Assembly (NCBI GenBank): GCA_030562195.1
Contig: CM060201.1
Span: 29,308,067 to 29,372,066 of the forward strand
DNA: 64,000 bases
Direction: 5' to 3'
From: Nipponacmea schrenckii
Taxonomy: Eukaryota; Mollusca; Gastropoda; Lottiidae
Each line of letters opens with the position of its first letter. Position 1 is the first letter of the stretch. A program made the translations under genes and the position numbers. The notes below the pieces were generated by a model, which was not told the origin of the DNA, searched no databases, and saw only the letters and a program-made list of their open reading frames with translations. Shown in pieces: positions 23,417-34,559 of the stretch.

Positions 23417-23830
23417 AGCACGCGACTCTTTTTATCAGACTTTTGTAAACATGACAATGTATATTCCTTTGTTCCAACCTACTTGAAAAGAAATAATAAG
23501 CTTCTTGTTTAAAAGTAAATATCATTATTCATACAATAATCATTATGGTGACCATTGTTGGCGAAAACTAAATTTAAATTTGATGAGCTTTCTGTATTAA
23601 TACCAGTATTCAACACTTTGTTATATTTAGAATTATCCATTGAAAGCTATTTAATCAAGTTAATTTTCTATATTCACACAGCACATCAATTTATATTAGC
23701 CAATTATAAGTAGCATACAGTTTTTTAGTGCAAATGAGTATAACTGAGTCATTAAATGAAAATATGATTGCAAGACATTACATCTGGTGAATTACATAAA
23801 TTTTAGCACATAATACCATTCCTTCCAGTC

Positions 23831-24090
23831 TTATAGGGATTGTAAAGAAATTTTCTAAATTTGTTATCAAAAACACTAATAACATCAATTTTTAATCAGA
23901 CGTCATAAAATTCCACTGAAACTCAAAGTTGGATGACATCACTTTTCCCAAAATCACCATATATGGCATAAGGCTCTTTGAATTGCAGGAAACACTGATG
24001 TCTGATTGAAAATTAGAATGGTGCAAATTGATGCTTTCAGCATCTCTGATACACACAAAATTTTAGAAAATCTCTTTACAATCCCTTTAA
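23831..24090. mobile_element. MITE-like element, family 1 copy B
   Basis: The left end (23835, AGGGATTGTAAAGAAATTTTCT) pairs with the reverse complement of the right end (to 24086, agaaaatctctttacaatccct). TTAA lies at the right edge (24087-24090) and TTAT, one change away, at the left (23831-23834). The ends match those of the element at 5355-5782, and an internal 'gaattgcaggaa.cac' block is also shared. This copy is shorter (about 252 bp) through internal deletion. Confidence 0.82.
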
Positions 24091-27000
24091 TCAGATAATG
24101 ATATGAATCAATGGTAAAATCCATTCACCTTTAAAGTTTACTGGAAGCAATTTTATTTGGACTTCTTAAGTATCATCTTCAAAATCTTGCTGAGGTAAAT
24201 ACAATAACTTAGATTGTGAATACAATCATAAGAAAATCTTTCACATTATAATTATTTTTATTGTGGAATGCAAGTTTGGACCATGGCCAGTGCTTTTCAT
24301 TGGACTTCTTTACTCTTAACAGTATTTAAATATAATTTACTTAAATTCAGTATTTTACAAATTGTATAACAGGAACCAAAACTATAATTGGTTATTAAGC
24401 TAAAGAAAGGCAATGGAACTGTTTCAAAATCAATTTTTCAAAATCATAATATTTTACTGAAAACATAAAGTACCAAAACTAAATTTTACCTTTGATTTGA
24501 TAAGGCCAATGTAAGATTTTCATTTCCTTTATGAATGAAGATTTTCTAAAACTATTTTAAACTCATGTAAGAAGTGCAATGGGATCTCTTGAAGATTACA
24601 AATTTGGTTCACAAGTACTAGCATGGTTTTTAAAAAGATAGAAACAATATAGCAAGAAAACAGTCATGGCATTCATAAGCAACAATAGATGGCTTTCATT
24701 AGAATTAAACTCAAGTCATGCAGAAGTCAAGTCAAGAAATTAGTCAAAAAGAATAACAGGGCTGACCTGAGTAAGTGTGAGATGATTGGAGGAGAAAGTT
24801 TGTTGGACAACATACTCAAACCTTGGATAAAGAACAAGGCTGTCTGGGTATTGACAGACTTAGTAGGTGTGAAAACGACTTCTGTTTCCAATACTCTAGA
24901 TCAAAAGTTAAAGACCTGACAAATACTTAACCTTGTGTACAGAAAACATTTCCGACTTATCCTGTAAACTTAGCTTCTTACCAAACGGAAACCGTCCCTT
25001 CACAGTAAATTTGACAAATATCTGAGAAATTACACTCAGCTTTACACAGTGTATTTAAAATAAGTCTATTGTCCTTCAAAACTTAAAGGTGTTCTCAAAA
25101 ATCTTCTGAAAGTACCTTTGGATTTGCAAATTCATTGTTAGTTAATATTTTTATTCCACAGAAGCACTGGGCTGAGTTTTTCTGCAAAATACTAAAATAT
25201 CTCATATGACCTGTATCTGTTTTTGTCTGATCCAACCTATTGTTTGCATGCATATCTGTTCCACAGACACTAAAGTATAAACAGTTTTAAATCTAATGTT
25301 GAACAGTCTCAAATTATGTTTCAGTTTCAGTCTTTTTTGTCAATAAAGTTATTCAATCAGAATTTTTTACTAATAGTTTCAGTACTGCTTATAACACATA
25401 TAGAAATAGGCATAGAGGTATATCTTGTGCTTCTTTAATAGTTTCAGGGCATGAAAAAAAGCACCCAAATCAAGTCTTTATTGCCACCATATTTTAAGAG
25501 ACAAAAATAATAAGTCTCTTCTAACAGATAGGAAATTTAAATCGACATATATCTCAATATTTTTTGACTCAAGGGAAAAGTCATTGTAACAAACACATCT
25601 GTCTTCATAATTTCTCGAGGCCATGGTAATAGGAGTCCATGGAAATTACATATTCATAGCTAAATATTGTCCAATCAAAATTGGCCCTAGAATTTTTCTA
25701 GAAATCTCAGCCAATCTATTAAATCACTTGTTATAGAACTTTGTTCTCATTTTCACCTTTAAAATGAAGGGTAGTTGGTTTAGTTTACGGGTTAATAATA
25801 AACCATATCAAAACCAATATTCCGAATGAAGGGGGAGTGTTCATTCTCATTTCACACATTTTTCACCTTCAACATTTTTTCAAAATATTTTCAGTGATAT
25901 TTTCATTACCTATCTCCATGTTGCTCTATAGATAAAAATTATCATCAATCCATAATGATCAATGCTGATTTCGACTTGAAAAGTTTTGTTCTTCAAAATC
26001 ATGAAAGTAAACACATAGTTCAAACAGTTACCCAAATATCCAAAACATATTGTAACACTTCAAGGTATAAATTGTGAATTACCAGATTGTGCTAACAATA
26101 GGTGTTCATTGTATATGACAGTCTGAAGTTTTAGCCGTAGAATGTCAAATGTTTTGGGTACGTGAAAGAAAGAATGTAAAAGTGTCAATTGAGCTAAATT
26201 CTTAGCCAACATGAAAGTTGAAGATGTAAAGACAACCAAATAGATGTGTTAAAAAGCAAAAATAGAAGAAATTTCATCTTATTTACGTATTATTGGAAGT
26301 TATTTGCTCTGTTTGCTGTATTGAACTATTTTCTGAACATGAACGCGTTTTTTCAATTATCAAACATTCTTTATGTCATCTTACGCCTTTTTTGCTCAAG
26401 GAAAAATATGTGCTTTTGAATAATTTCACACCTCTACAATAAATATTATAAAAACAAATATGAATAATAAAATAATTCTTGAAATTTTTCAGCATGGTAG
26501 ATTCGCAGGCCATGTGGGACAAACAAACGTCAAAGCTTTATTTGGATAGATATAAGTTACATACTAGGATAGGAAGTTTTACGTTCTCGCTAAATTCCCT
26601 GGCTTTTCTTTTCCTATATTGCATCAATGGTTTATGATTTGAAATCTTCCAGTAAACATCAGCGTGTCAACATCACAATGTTTTACCATTTCTTTTCACT
26701 ATCGGTCTTTGTGCGAAGATATTTTAAAATACACATTCTATAAACACGCTGTTTACTTTCGTTGACGGATACTCGCGAAGGTGTGAACATTACACAAAAT
26801 ATAGTGTCAATGTACTCAATCTATTCTTCTAAAATACATAAAGTTAAACTTCTACAGTGCCAATAACTTAGAGATAATAAATTCCCTTAATCCATATAGC
26901 TACCACCAAAAACATAAGGATAAAGTGTCAACTATTTCTCACAACCAATTGTAGACAATTCCCTTTTACCTTACTTCTGTACCACAGCCCAATCTCTCAA

Positions 27001-29026
27001 TAATTTGTATACATTGAGAAGAAGGTAATATACAAATCTACAAAATGGTAATTACATGAAAATAACATACACTATCATAGTTAAAACCATTTGAAATTTG
27101 TATGTAAACTGATTTAGTCAGTTTTAAACCAGGTTAACTATTTCAGCTAAGTCTTGGAAATGTTGTTAATTATGATTTGAAGCCTTTCTTGAAATATTAA
27201 ACCTCTTTTAAAACTTTGACTAATTCAAAATGGCCGTGGCATTCGTGTGTGTTATATCCATGTACGAATGAATTATGAAGTTTCTTATGAAATACTAAAT
27301 TTACATAAATATAGTATACTATTTTGTAAAACAGATCCCAGATTATATTGTAACAGAATATTACTTCATTTATGTTTCTCCAAACTGCTTCCATTGTATT
27401 GTGAAATTGTTGTTTTAGATTTTGGGTTTTATTTTGCTGCTTTAATTGTTAGTATACTAATTGTGTTTAATTTCTAAATGAATTGTACATTTTCATTCCT
27501 ACTTTCTTAAATCTTACCGGGATAAGAAAGATCACCATCCCATGTGCAATCAGTTTTAACAGCTAAATAAACTGTTTTTAACAGACATGTACTTTGTCAC
27601 ATAAGAAATATAAGATGCTTTTACCATTGGAAACCAAAGAGCTCTTTTGTGTAAAGTTAAATCACTGTTAAGTCAGCGATTGTACCTTACAACTTCTGTA
27701 ACTTATCCATCAAAATAAAGTTTAATAATAGAATACAGAATGACAAGAACCAATTCAATCCATAAGTGTGTCAGAAAACAATATAGGTATTATCTTTCAT
27801 TGAGCTGATTTTTTAATTAACTTGGAGAAAGAATGACAAAATATTCTAATGCTTGAATGAAAATTTCTGATATTGTATATGGTGTATTGACAAGTCTATT
27901 GACTATATATAGCCTAGTAATCAATTATATGGAAGCTAACAATAAAAACGCTTTTATGATTAAGATAATATAAGCGTAGGGCTATAATATATAAAGTAAG
28001 CTATAGAATGGTGGACAATAAATATTATGATAAAATATCTATTATTGATTGATGAATTGGTACGTCTGGTATTGTTGGTATCAACTGATATCAGATATAA
28101 ATTGAGATATTATCAATCAAATCACAAGGGATATATATAATTCTTATACTACATTATCATAATGATGACTCAAACACTACATGAAAACCTAATACTGATA
28201 CTGATACAGAATGATACGTTGGATTTCCAATTATTTTATATTGTTCTGTAACATAAATATTTAGGAAGTGTCTGCAGAATAGTAAGCATAAGAAATAGGA
28301 CACTTGCTCATTTAAATTCACTGTTATACATATATAACATAGGGATCCTTAATAACAAAGGTTATCATACTTTTAATGACCTTCATTACAAAAACTCTTC
28401 AGTGAGCATTTGTCCGCTGAGCATTTTTCCAGTGAGCAATTCTGTACTTGTCTTAGTAACTTAGTAAGCAGAAGATGATTTTAAACTTGTAAATGACACA
28501 TAAAAGTTAATCATGTATCAGTCTCTCTTGTCAAAATTAGTCACTTAGTTCCATACTATGATAAACAATCTCATACCAAATATGGCAAAAACTATTAATT
28601 CGTCAGTCAGATGAATCAAAGCCATAGAAACAATGTATATCACTACTATAATGATTTGACTAAATACTGTCAGAATTGTTTAGACATGGATAATGAGTCA
28701 TGATTTGATCACTATAGACTGTCTGGAACTTGTCTGCTACGGAATTAAACTCACTTCTGCTACTATTCTAACCTTACTGCATTTCCATACTTAACACACT
28801 TCTAGCTAGTTTTTATCAATACACATGGAAACACATCAAGTGTAACACATGTTTAGTTTAAGATAGGAAATTGTTATAAATAGCATCATAAAGCAGAAAT
28901 AAAAGACAGATTGACATTGACAAAATGGAGGTTAGCAAGTGAGTATTTTGTATGATTTCCAGTTTCTTATCAATAAAATCATATAGAAATAATTACTATT
29001 ATGCATATAATCAGAACAAATCTAGT
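24091..29026. other. Gene-free stretch, mostly unrecognised
   Basis: AT-rich with no supported exon. The segment 26240-26800 has more CpG and higher complexity than its surroundings. It contains a 47-codon plus-strand frame at 26494-26637 that begins two bases after an acceptor-like 'gaaatttttcag'. The open frame 24689-24919 (plus) is Lys-rich and lacks context. This interval lies downstream of FUZ exon 3 on the minus strand, so it is probably FUZ intron 3. Later FUZ exons were searched for by eye and not found. Confidence 0.4.
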
Positions 29027-29450
29027 GCTCATATCACCAATCATGCAATGATATGCAACATATCACAAATAAACATGATTACAATTGTACTACTATATAG
29101 GGCAATATACTAATAGTAACACTATATTCGAAGTTTTCATCATTTTATGCAAATATAAATGTATCCACGAATGAAATGCCTAAATGTTTGATTTGTATAA
29201 ATATATCATATGATGCTAATATTGAACTGAGGTAGTGACGCAATGCTAATATTGCCAATCATGCAATGATATGCTATATATCACAATAAAAAGCATCAGA
29301 TTCCTACTACTCTTTAAATTCGTAGCTTCAATCAGTTTTCGCATATAAAAATGTATTCGCATATAAAATTTGAACTTCAGAGTTTCTTAGTGGCTAAATG
29401 TTTGATTTGTATGCACATATAATACGATTCTAATATTAAGCTGAGTATTT
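29027..29450. repeat. Diverged tandem duplication, 218-bp period, 2 copies
   Basis: 'ccaatcatgcaatgatatgc' occurs at 29037 and 29255, an offset of 218 bp. Later shared blocks are 'taaatgtttgatttgtat' and 'ctaatattgaactgag', the latter 'ctaatattaagctgag' in the second copy. Both copies have many substitutions and small indels, so the duplication is old. It lies just below FUZ exon 3. Confidence 0.85.
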
Positions 29451-29740
29451 GTTCCATACACAAATATAGGTATACTTTCCATGAATGTATTGATTGCCAA
29501 TTGATCAACAAATGTGCAGGTATTTTCACAAAAATCTTGTCCTTGACTGCCCAGATTGGATTTTTCTACTTGTTTCTGTATGTAGGTTCAAATCGTTTCA
29601 GCATGAATATATTGTTCCCAGAAAGAAAAGGTAAAGTCACTAAGTAGTTGTTTTTATATCCTGTAACCCATCAAATGTCCCCAAAGAAAAGTGCATTGTT
29701 TCCATCCTATATACCAGATATTGAAATGAATTTCACTCAC

Positions 29741-29894
29741 CTTAATCTCTCGTTTAAATCTTTCTACATTTTTAATATTGGCTAATTCATCTTCACCATA
29801 AAGAAGGACCATAGCAAAGAATATATTATCTAATAGCTTTCTTAGATGACAATCATCAGCATTATCTTCACTTGTAATGATTATCAATGTTATA
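29741..29894 (-). CDS. FUZ: Fuzzy planar cell polarity protein, coding exon 3 (residues 67-118)
   Basis: The exon follows acceptor 'tactatttcag' and ends at donor 'AAG|gtgagt' (gt at 29740-29739). Its first base, T, completes the Ser codon begun in exon 2, and the exon ends in phase 0. The translation reads ITLIIITSEDNADD, then RKLLDNIFFAMVLLYGEDEL, then NIKNVERFKREIK. In FUZ proteins the equivalent is an 'ITLI' strand, an 'LL..vFgAMVLL.G.EeL' helix and an 'IrNVERlKk.l' segment, which close the first longin domain. No coding exon could be found further along the minus strand, so the visible protein stops at residue 118 of an expected 400 or so. Tandem copies of this exon's 5' end lie immediately upstream (to 31545). 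Confidence 0.9.
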
Positions 29895-31545
29895 CTGAAA
29901 TAGTAACATAATATACATTACCATCAGCATTATCTTCAATTGTAACGATTATAAATGTTATACTGAATTTGTAAGATAATAAACATTATAATCAGCATTA
30001 TCTTGAATTGACATGATATTTGGCATTCTTAAACAGTACCAAAAAAATATAAAATATCAGTACTGAAATATAATATTCATCATCAGCCTCATCTTCACTG
30101 GTATCAATGTTAAACTCAAATCGACTAAATAAACTTAATAATCAGTATGATAATGAAAGAAGATGATGCTGATGATATTGTATATTATTTTACTATTTCA
30201 GTATAACATTAATAATTATAATGGAATTAATAATTCATCTTTTAATCATTAGCATAATCTTCAATTTTAATAATCATTAATGTTGTACTGAGGCAGTTAA
30301 AACAATACCATCAGCATTATCTTCACTTTAAGGGGGTTGACAACCTTATCGTTCGAAGTGTATTTCAATCAAGAAACGTATTAATTTTATATCCATTCTA
30401 TTTGGCATTAAAAGAAACTCATCTAGTAAAAATTTTAGCTCAATCGCTTCAGTAGTTCGTCTGATATCCGTCCGTGAAGATAATCTATTTATAGAACAAA
30501 ACGGGGTATTCCTCTATGTAGACGTACAAATTACGTTGTCAGTTGACATTTGTGATTACAACGTCATCGGCTAAATAAACATTCTCTACGTTTGCTGGTC
30601 AGTTATTGTTAATATCGCCCCGAAGTAAGAGTTTGTGTATCGGGGGAATCCAGAAGTCACGTGATGTCCCATAAATCATTACGTCACATGTAAACAAATA
30701 AAATTTTATGATCGGTGGGTGGAAGGGTTTTGACATGTGCTAATCCATTGTTTTAGCACTCCAATTATGTGGATATCGGTGCATATCGATGCCTAAAAGG
30801 TGCTTAAAGATTTCTACAGTATGAAAGACAATCTTTTAACAACATGATCGTTTATTTCGTAAGGTTTTGCAAAATGTTGAAAAAAAATGCCATTTTTCCA
30901 AAAGCATATCTCGCTTACGATTTATCTGATTTTTACAAACTTTGGCTTCAACTAAAGCTTACGATGTCCTCTATAACTTTACGTTGGCTTTTTTTTTATA
31001 AAATGAATATTTTTTAAAAATTCAATTTTTCGTAAATGTACTCGCAAAATTTTGATTTCTATCAATATCTTCAAAACAAAACAAAATTTTCCAAAAAGCC
31101 AACGTAATTTTGTAGAGATACATGTAGACTTGCGTTGTGCAAAATTTCAACCTTCTATATTAAATAGCCTAGTAGATATGCTAATTTTAAGGGAATAATT
31201 GACGTTTTTTTCGTTCATCTTTCATACCCGATTTCTTAAAGTTGAAATTTCATAAAGAAATAAATTTTATATTTTTGGATAGCTGAAAGTCCCCTCTTTC
31301 CATTGATATTTAAATATTTCAGATAGGTGGAAAAGAAGTGGTTGAAATCGTCTATTTTTTGTACATAGGTTTAGGGTTGTCAACCCCCTTAATGAATATC
31401 AAGGTTTTACTAAAACAGTGGAAATCTTTATAATTTTAATGATCATTATTGTTATATAGTGAAATTATGGAGTAATATACAATAACAGCATTGTCTTAAA
31501 TTTAAATTCATTGATGTTATAGTGCATTAGTGGAAATTTCTTCAT
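29838..31545 (-). repeat. Tandem array derived from FUZ intron 2/exon 3 boundary
   Basis: About eight degenerate 68-70 bp units head away from exon 3. The unit holds the plus-strand phrase 'catcagcattatcttcaatt', then 'gta..gattat.aatgttat' and 'actgaaatagtaa', which on the minus strand is a 3' splice site followed by the first 14 or so codons of exon 3. The true exon is the first unit (acceptor base 29894). The next is exactly 68 bp away (acceptor base 29962). Others are centred near 30010, 30100, 30287, 30320/31395 and 31440-31530. One unit at about 30148-30222 is inverted. A 1,057-bp element interrupts one unit (30332-31388). Confidence 0.8.
30328..31392. mobile_element. TTAA-flanked non-autonomous DNA transposon, 1,057 bp
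   Basis: Perfect 14-bp terminal inverted repeats, GGGGGTTGACAACC (30332-30345) and its exact reverse complement (31375-31388), are flanked on both sides by TTAA (30328-30331 and 31389-31392). Removing the element and one TTAA restores a continuous unit of the host tandem array, which independently confirms the target duplication. An imperfect internal inverted repeat is centred on 'acgttggctttttt' (about 30982) and 'aaaaagccaacgt' (about 31095). There is no open frame of useful length, so movement would need a transposase in trans. TTAA targets suggest piggyBac-like or Sola3-like elements. Base composition is more CpG-rich than the surroundings. Confidence 0.93.
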
Positions 31546-32142
31546 TATCTTCGAAATCCCCCAAAAAATAACTCTCAAATACTAAGTGTTCATCATTCAT
31601 GATTTAAATCCAATCCATTATTCTGGTTATAAACTGACCCAATTATATCAGTTAAATCTCTAGGTCAGTTTATAGACAATAGAGATAAATACTTCTTACT
31701 TATTTACCCTTCTGTTGACATAAACACAGGAAGTGTTTGTCCAAAATATAAACAAAGAAAAGGTAGTTACATCTTATATAGAGTTTATAGAGGTATCATA
31801 AACAGTAACAGTAAAATAAATTTACATATTCACTGGACCTTGGTTCCTGATTAGTTTGTTATAATCATTATCTGCTGCTTTAGTATGGAAGAAGCTGTTG
31901 ACATATAATCTTGATCAGTGGTTTTGCTTCCTGCTCATACCAACCCTTTTTTCCAAGGAGATGATAGATTGGAGTGAAGGTCATGGTAAAATATAGAGTA
32001 CCCACTCACACACTCATTTTGAATAAATTTTAATATGTGATTTTTATACCTTTTTTGACCCAAAATATGTGTCAGAATGCACCAACACAGTAGCATTTTT
32101 TAACATTTTCAGAAGGAAACCCTTGATAACAGGTTTTGGGAG
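31546..32142. other. Intronic stretch of FUZ (intron 2), nothing recognised
   Basis: AT-rich unique sequence between the exon-derived array and the SINE. There is a local phrase pair, 'ttataaactgaccc' and 'aggtcagtttatag' (about 31628 and 31652), that forms a short hairpin. No exon was seen. Confidence 0.5.
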
Positions 32143-32402
32143 CCAGGGTGGATCAGTGAGTTAGACACTTGCTTGCTAACCTGTTGGTCCAGTCTGAGTG
32201 TCTAGTAGTTCAGATGGAACAATAAACTGAGGCCCTGTGTGCCACAGACTGTGCCTGTCAAAGATTCCTCAAAGAGTACTGCAGGCTTATGATGCTGTCC
32301 TGGCAAATATTTTCATTGCACAATGCACGATGTTGGCTGTCTTCATTAGCCAATAAGGTGCAGAAGAGTAGGACGTAAAACTCCATTCATTTCATGTCAT
32401 TT
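32143..32402 (+). mobile_element. tRNA-derived SINE, copy A (most complete)
   Basis: The head 'tggatcagtgagttagacac' followed by 'ttgcttgctaacc' and 'ggtccagtctgagtg' has the layout of a tRNA with A- and B-box regions; the B box is eroded in this copy. The body contains 'gaggccctgtgtgccacag', 'tgtcaaagattcct' and 'cttcattagccaat'. The end 'ggacgtaaaactccattcat' with following CATT repeats is the 3' tail. Members elsewhere are at 1-110 (minus) and 17880-18140. The layout resembles SINE families known from molluscs and other invertebrates. It lies in FUZ intron 2, antisense to the gene. Confidence 0.85.
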
Positions 32403-33882
32403 CCATAACATGCTTTCACCTTCTGAATCTCAAGCCTGACAGTCTGTCCCTTATCTGGCAAAAACATATAATGTTCATGTTCTGCAGACCATAGATAAGG
32501 ATCACTTGGATGATTCTTTTGGAAATAGAGATGATCATTACAGAACCTTTCCTTGTACTAAGAGTTTACCTCTTACTTTTATAAACTTCACAAAGTTGTT
32601 TCAACGCCATAATATTGGAAACATCATAAAAAGATATTTTTATACTAAGTATGACTTGCTAGTTCACTAAAAAAAATACTTCTGAAGGCTACTTAGGTGT
32701 CTTCAGAGAGACCCAATTCCTTCTTATTGCAGAAATTCATCATGCTTCAGTTAAAAATGTTACAGAAAGTGTACCAGAACAGTATGCTATTCGAGTTTCT
32801 TTTGTGTGTTCTTTTGAAGGGTTTATAGAACAAACAGATAAGTATTTCATAATATATACTTTTCAACCTACCGAAGCATGAATCCTTAAGTAGTATATCA
32901 GAAATCAAAATATTGATGTTAAGAGGATGTCATAAGGATTACCTATCATATGATAAAAGTCAATAGTGCATGAATCCTTGAAGTGGTCAGTAAAACTTTA
33001 AATCAATAAGAACCAGAAAGGGCTGGGGGATGAGTTCAATGACCAGTAGAGGTTGTAAACTCATTTAGATATAATTAGTAAGTAGGTACTTGTAGTTGTA
33101 AGACTGGTAATAGAAACAATGTGTGAAAGTTGTGGTTATCCAGAAGGGTATGGTGGTTGTTTAAGGAGCTAAGGGAGTGTGAAGACCTCTGGGAAAACTA
33201 TCAATACTCTAAAGAGATCTATAGACTATTGTTTTGTCTAATGATCTGTTTAAGGTCCTCTCACACCCAGGAAGTGCTAATCTGATTGTATATATTGTTT
33301 AATGTAATGATGTAATCATTGTTGATCAAACTTTGTTAATGACCTTAATCAGATATATCACACCACCCCCTTTTCTTCATACATCGTTAACCAACCATGT
33401 GAAAACTGTTTTGGTTTTGGTAACTTTTCTTGACCATGTTCTCCTCTTTAGAGTGTAAAAGACAGATTTAAAGAGGTAGTATGCGTTGTTTTAATTTTTA
33501 GCATTTGTAAGCTCTTAAGGATCTAGAATACAGTGTACTTTTAACAATCCAGATGACAAAATTTTCTTGACTAACTATTCTTATAAAAAAAATATGGATA
33601 AAGGACTGGTAACAGATAATGTTAAATAATATTCCAACTTTTTACGCCGTACAAAACATTCTTGGCTCATAATTTAAAAAAACCAAAAACATTTGCTCGG
33701 CTGATAGATTTAGCTTATTGTTTTCATATACCTACCAGTAAATATTCAGAATATTGTCAATGTGTAAAAATCACATGTAAACTGATGCCTTAATGGTATT
33801 TGCATGTCAGAACTATAAAGCATACATCCAAAGGTTGATGAACCTTACTTCCAAACAGAGAAGGCAATTCTATATCACCCAC
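32403..33882. other. FUZ intron 2, proximal part
   Basis: No exon or repeat recognised. The minus-strand donor of exon 2 (gt at 33882-33881) marks the upper end of this intron, whose acceptor is at 29896-29895. The whole intron is 3,988 bp and includes the SINE, the TTAA element and the exon-derived array. Confidence 0.7.
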
Positions 33883-34004
33883 CTGTTCAAATAATCTTTC
33901 CACACCACTTTGGATCCATCTGTGGTTGTTGATCTTAATTCTGCTCCATGATTACTAGCAAACATGTGAACAGCATTCAGAGAACCGATAATAGGGAAGG
34001 GTAA
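33883..34004 (-). CDS. FUZ: Fuzzy planar cell polarity protein, coding exon 2 (residues 27-67)
   Basis: Acceptor 'gatattattcag' is followed by LPFPIIGSLNAVHMFASNHG and ends ..SKVVWKDYLN plus two bases of a Ser codon, then donor 'CAG|gtgggt'. 'LPF..IGSLN.VHMF' and 'vVWk.f.dSITLI' are hallmark stretches of FUZ proteins. Length 122 bp, phase 0 in and phase 2 out, agrees exactly with exons 1 and 3. These residues form the middle beta strands of the first longin domain. FUZ acts with INTU and WDPCP in the CPLANE complex at the base of cilia. The INTU-FUZ pair is known in vertebrates as an exchange factor for RAB23. Confidence 0.93.
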
Positions 34005-34450
34005 CTGAATAATATCAATAACATGAAGATAAAGAGTTAAATTATACTTTTGATAATGAATATATCTTAATCTCAATATTTTAAGCTATTCACAAAGAAT
34101 TTAGTGCAAACTTGACATGAAAACTTTTCTTAAAATGGCTTTTCATGGGCAAAAATGTGTCCACACGAATTTTTTTGGTAAGCAATCATCGGGTTAACTT
34201 AACTAAATATACAACTTCAGTCTACAGATGATATATTTGGATGGGGAGTGAAGAATAAAAACTTAAATATACAACAATGATCCACAGTTTAAAACATTGT
34301 TGCACATTCGAAGCTACTGTTTACTTTCGATTTGTTTACATCGGAAGTTTTTAAGTGAAACATTAATTGTGATAATCAAATTAAAGTGCACTTAATCATT
34401 GATAATTATCATTTCCTCGAAACCCGATAGATCACACATAAGGAGCTTAC
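34005..34450. other. FUZ intron 1
   Basis: A 446-bp intron on the minus strand, from donor 'CCG|gtaagc' (gt at 34450-34449) to acceptor ag at 34006-34005. It is AT-rich and contains nothing else recognisable. Confidence 0.88.
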
Positions 34451-34528
34451 CGGTTTCAGGTCCCCCTTAGAGCGTGTAAAAAGAGGAATTCCTCCCCCAG
34501 AGGTGAGACAGACGAGATAAGCAGCCAT
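34451..34528 (-). CDS. FUZ: Fuzzy planar cell polarity protein, coding exon 1 (residues 1-26)
   Basis: The ATG at 34528-34526 begins MAAYLVCLTSGGGIPLFTRS and the exon ends ..KGDLKP before donor 'gtaagc'. FUZ proteins open with a short strand of the form 'vhLLCLaaSsGvPLF.Rs', which matches. The frame is open further upstream to 34606, with another Met there. I chose the internal Met because it gives a start only a few residues before the longin strand, as in known FUZ, and because the upstream extension is Cys/Val-rich and unlike any family member. The product is cytoplasmic and works at the ciliary base in planar polarity and intraflagellar transport assembly. Confidence 0.9.
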
Positions 34529-34559
34529 TTCTAAACAAACTTTCGCGCAAGTCTTGTCG

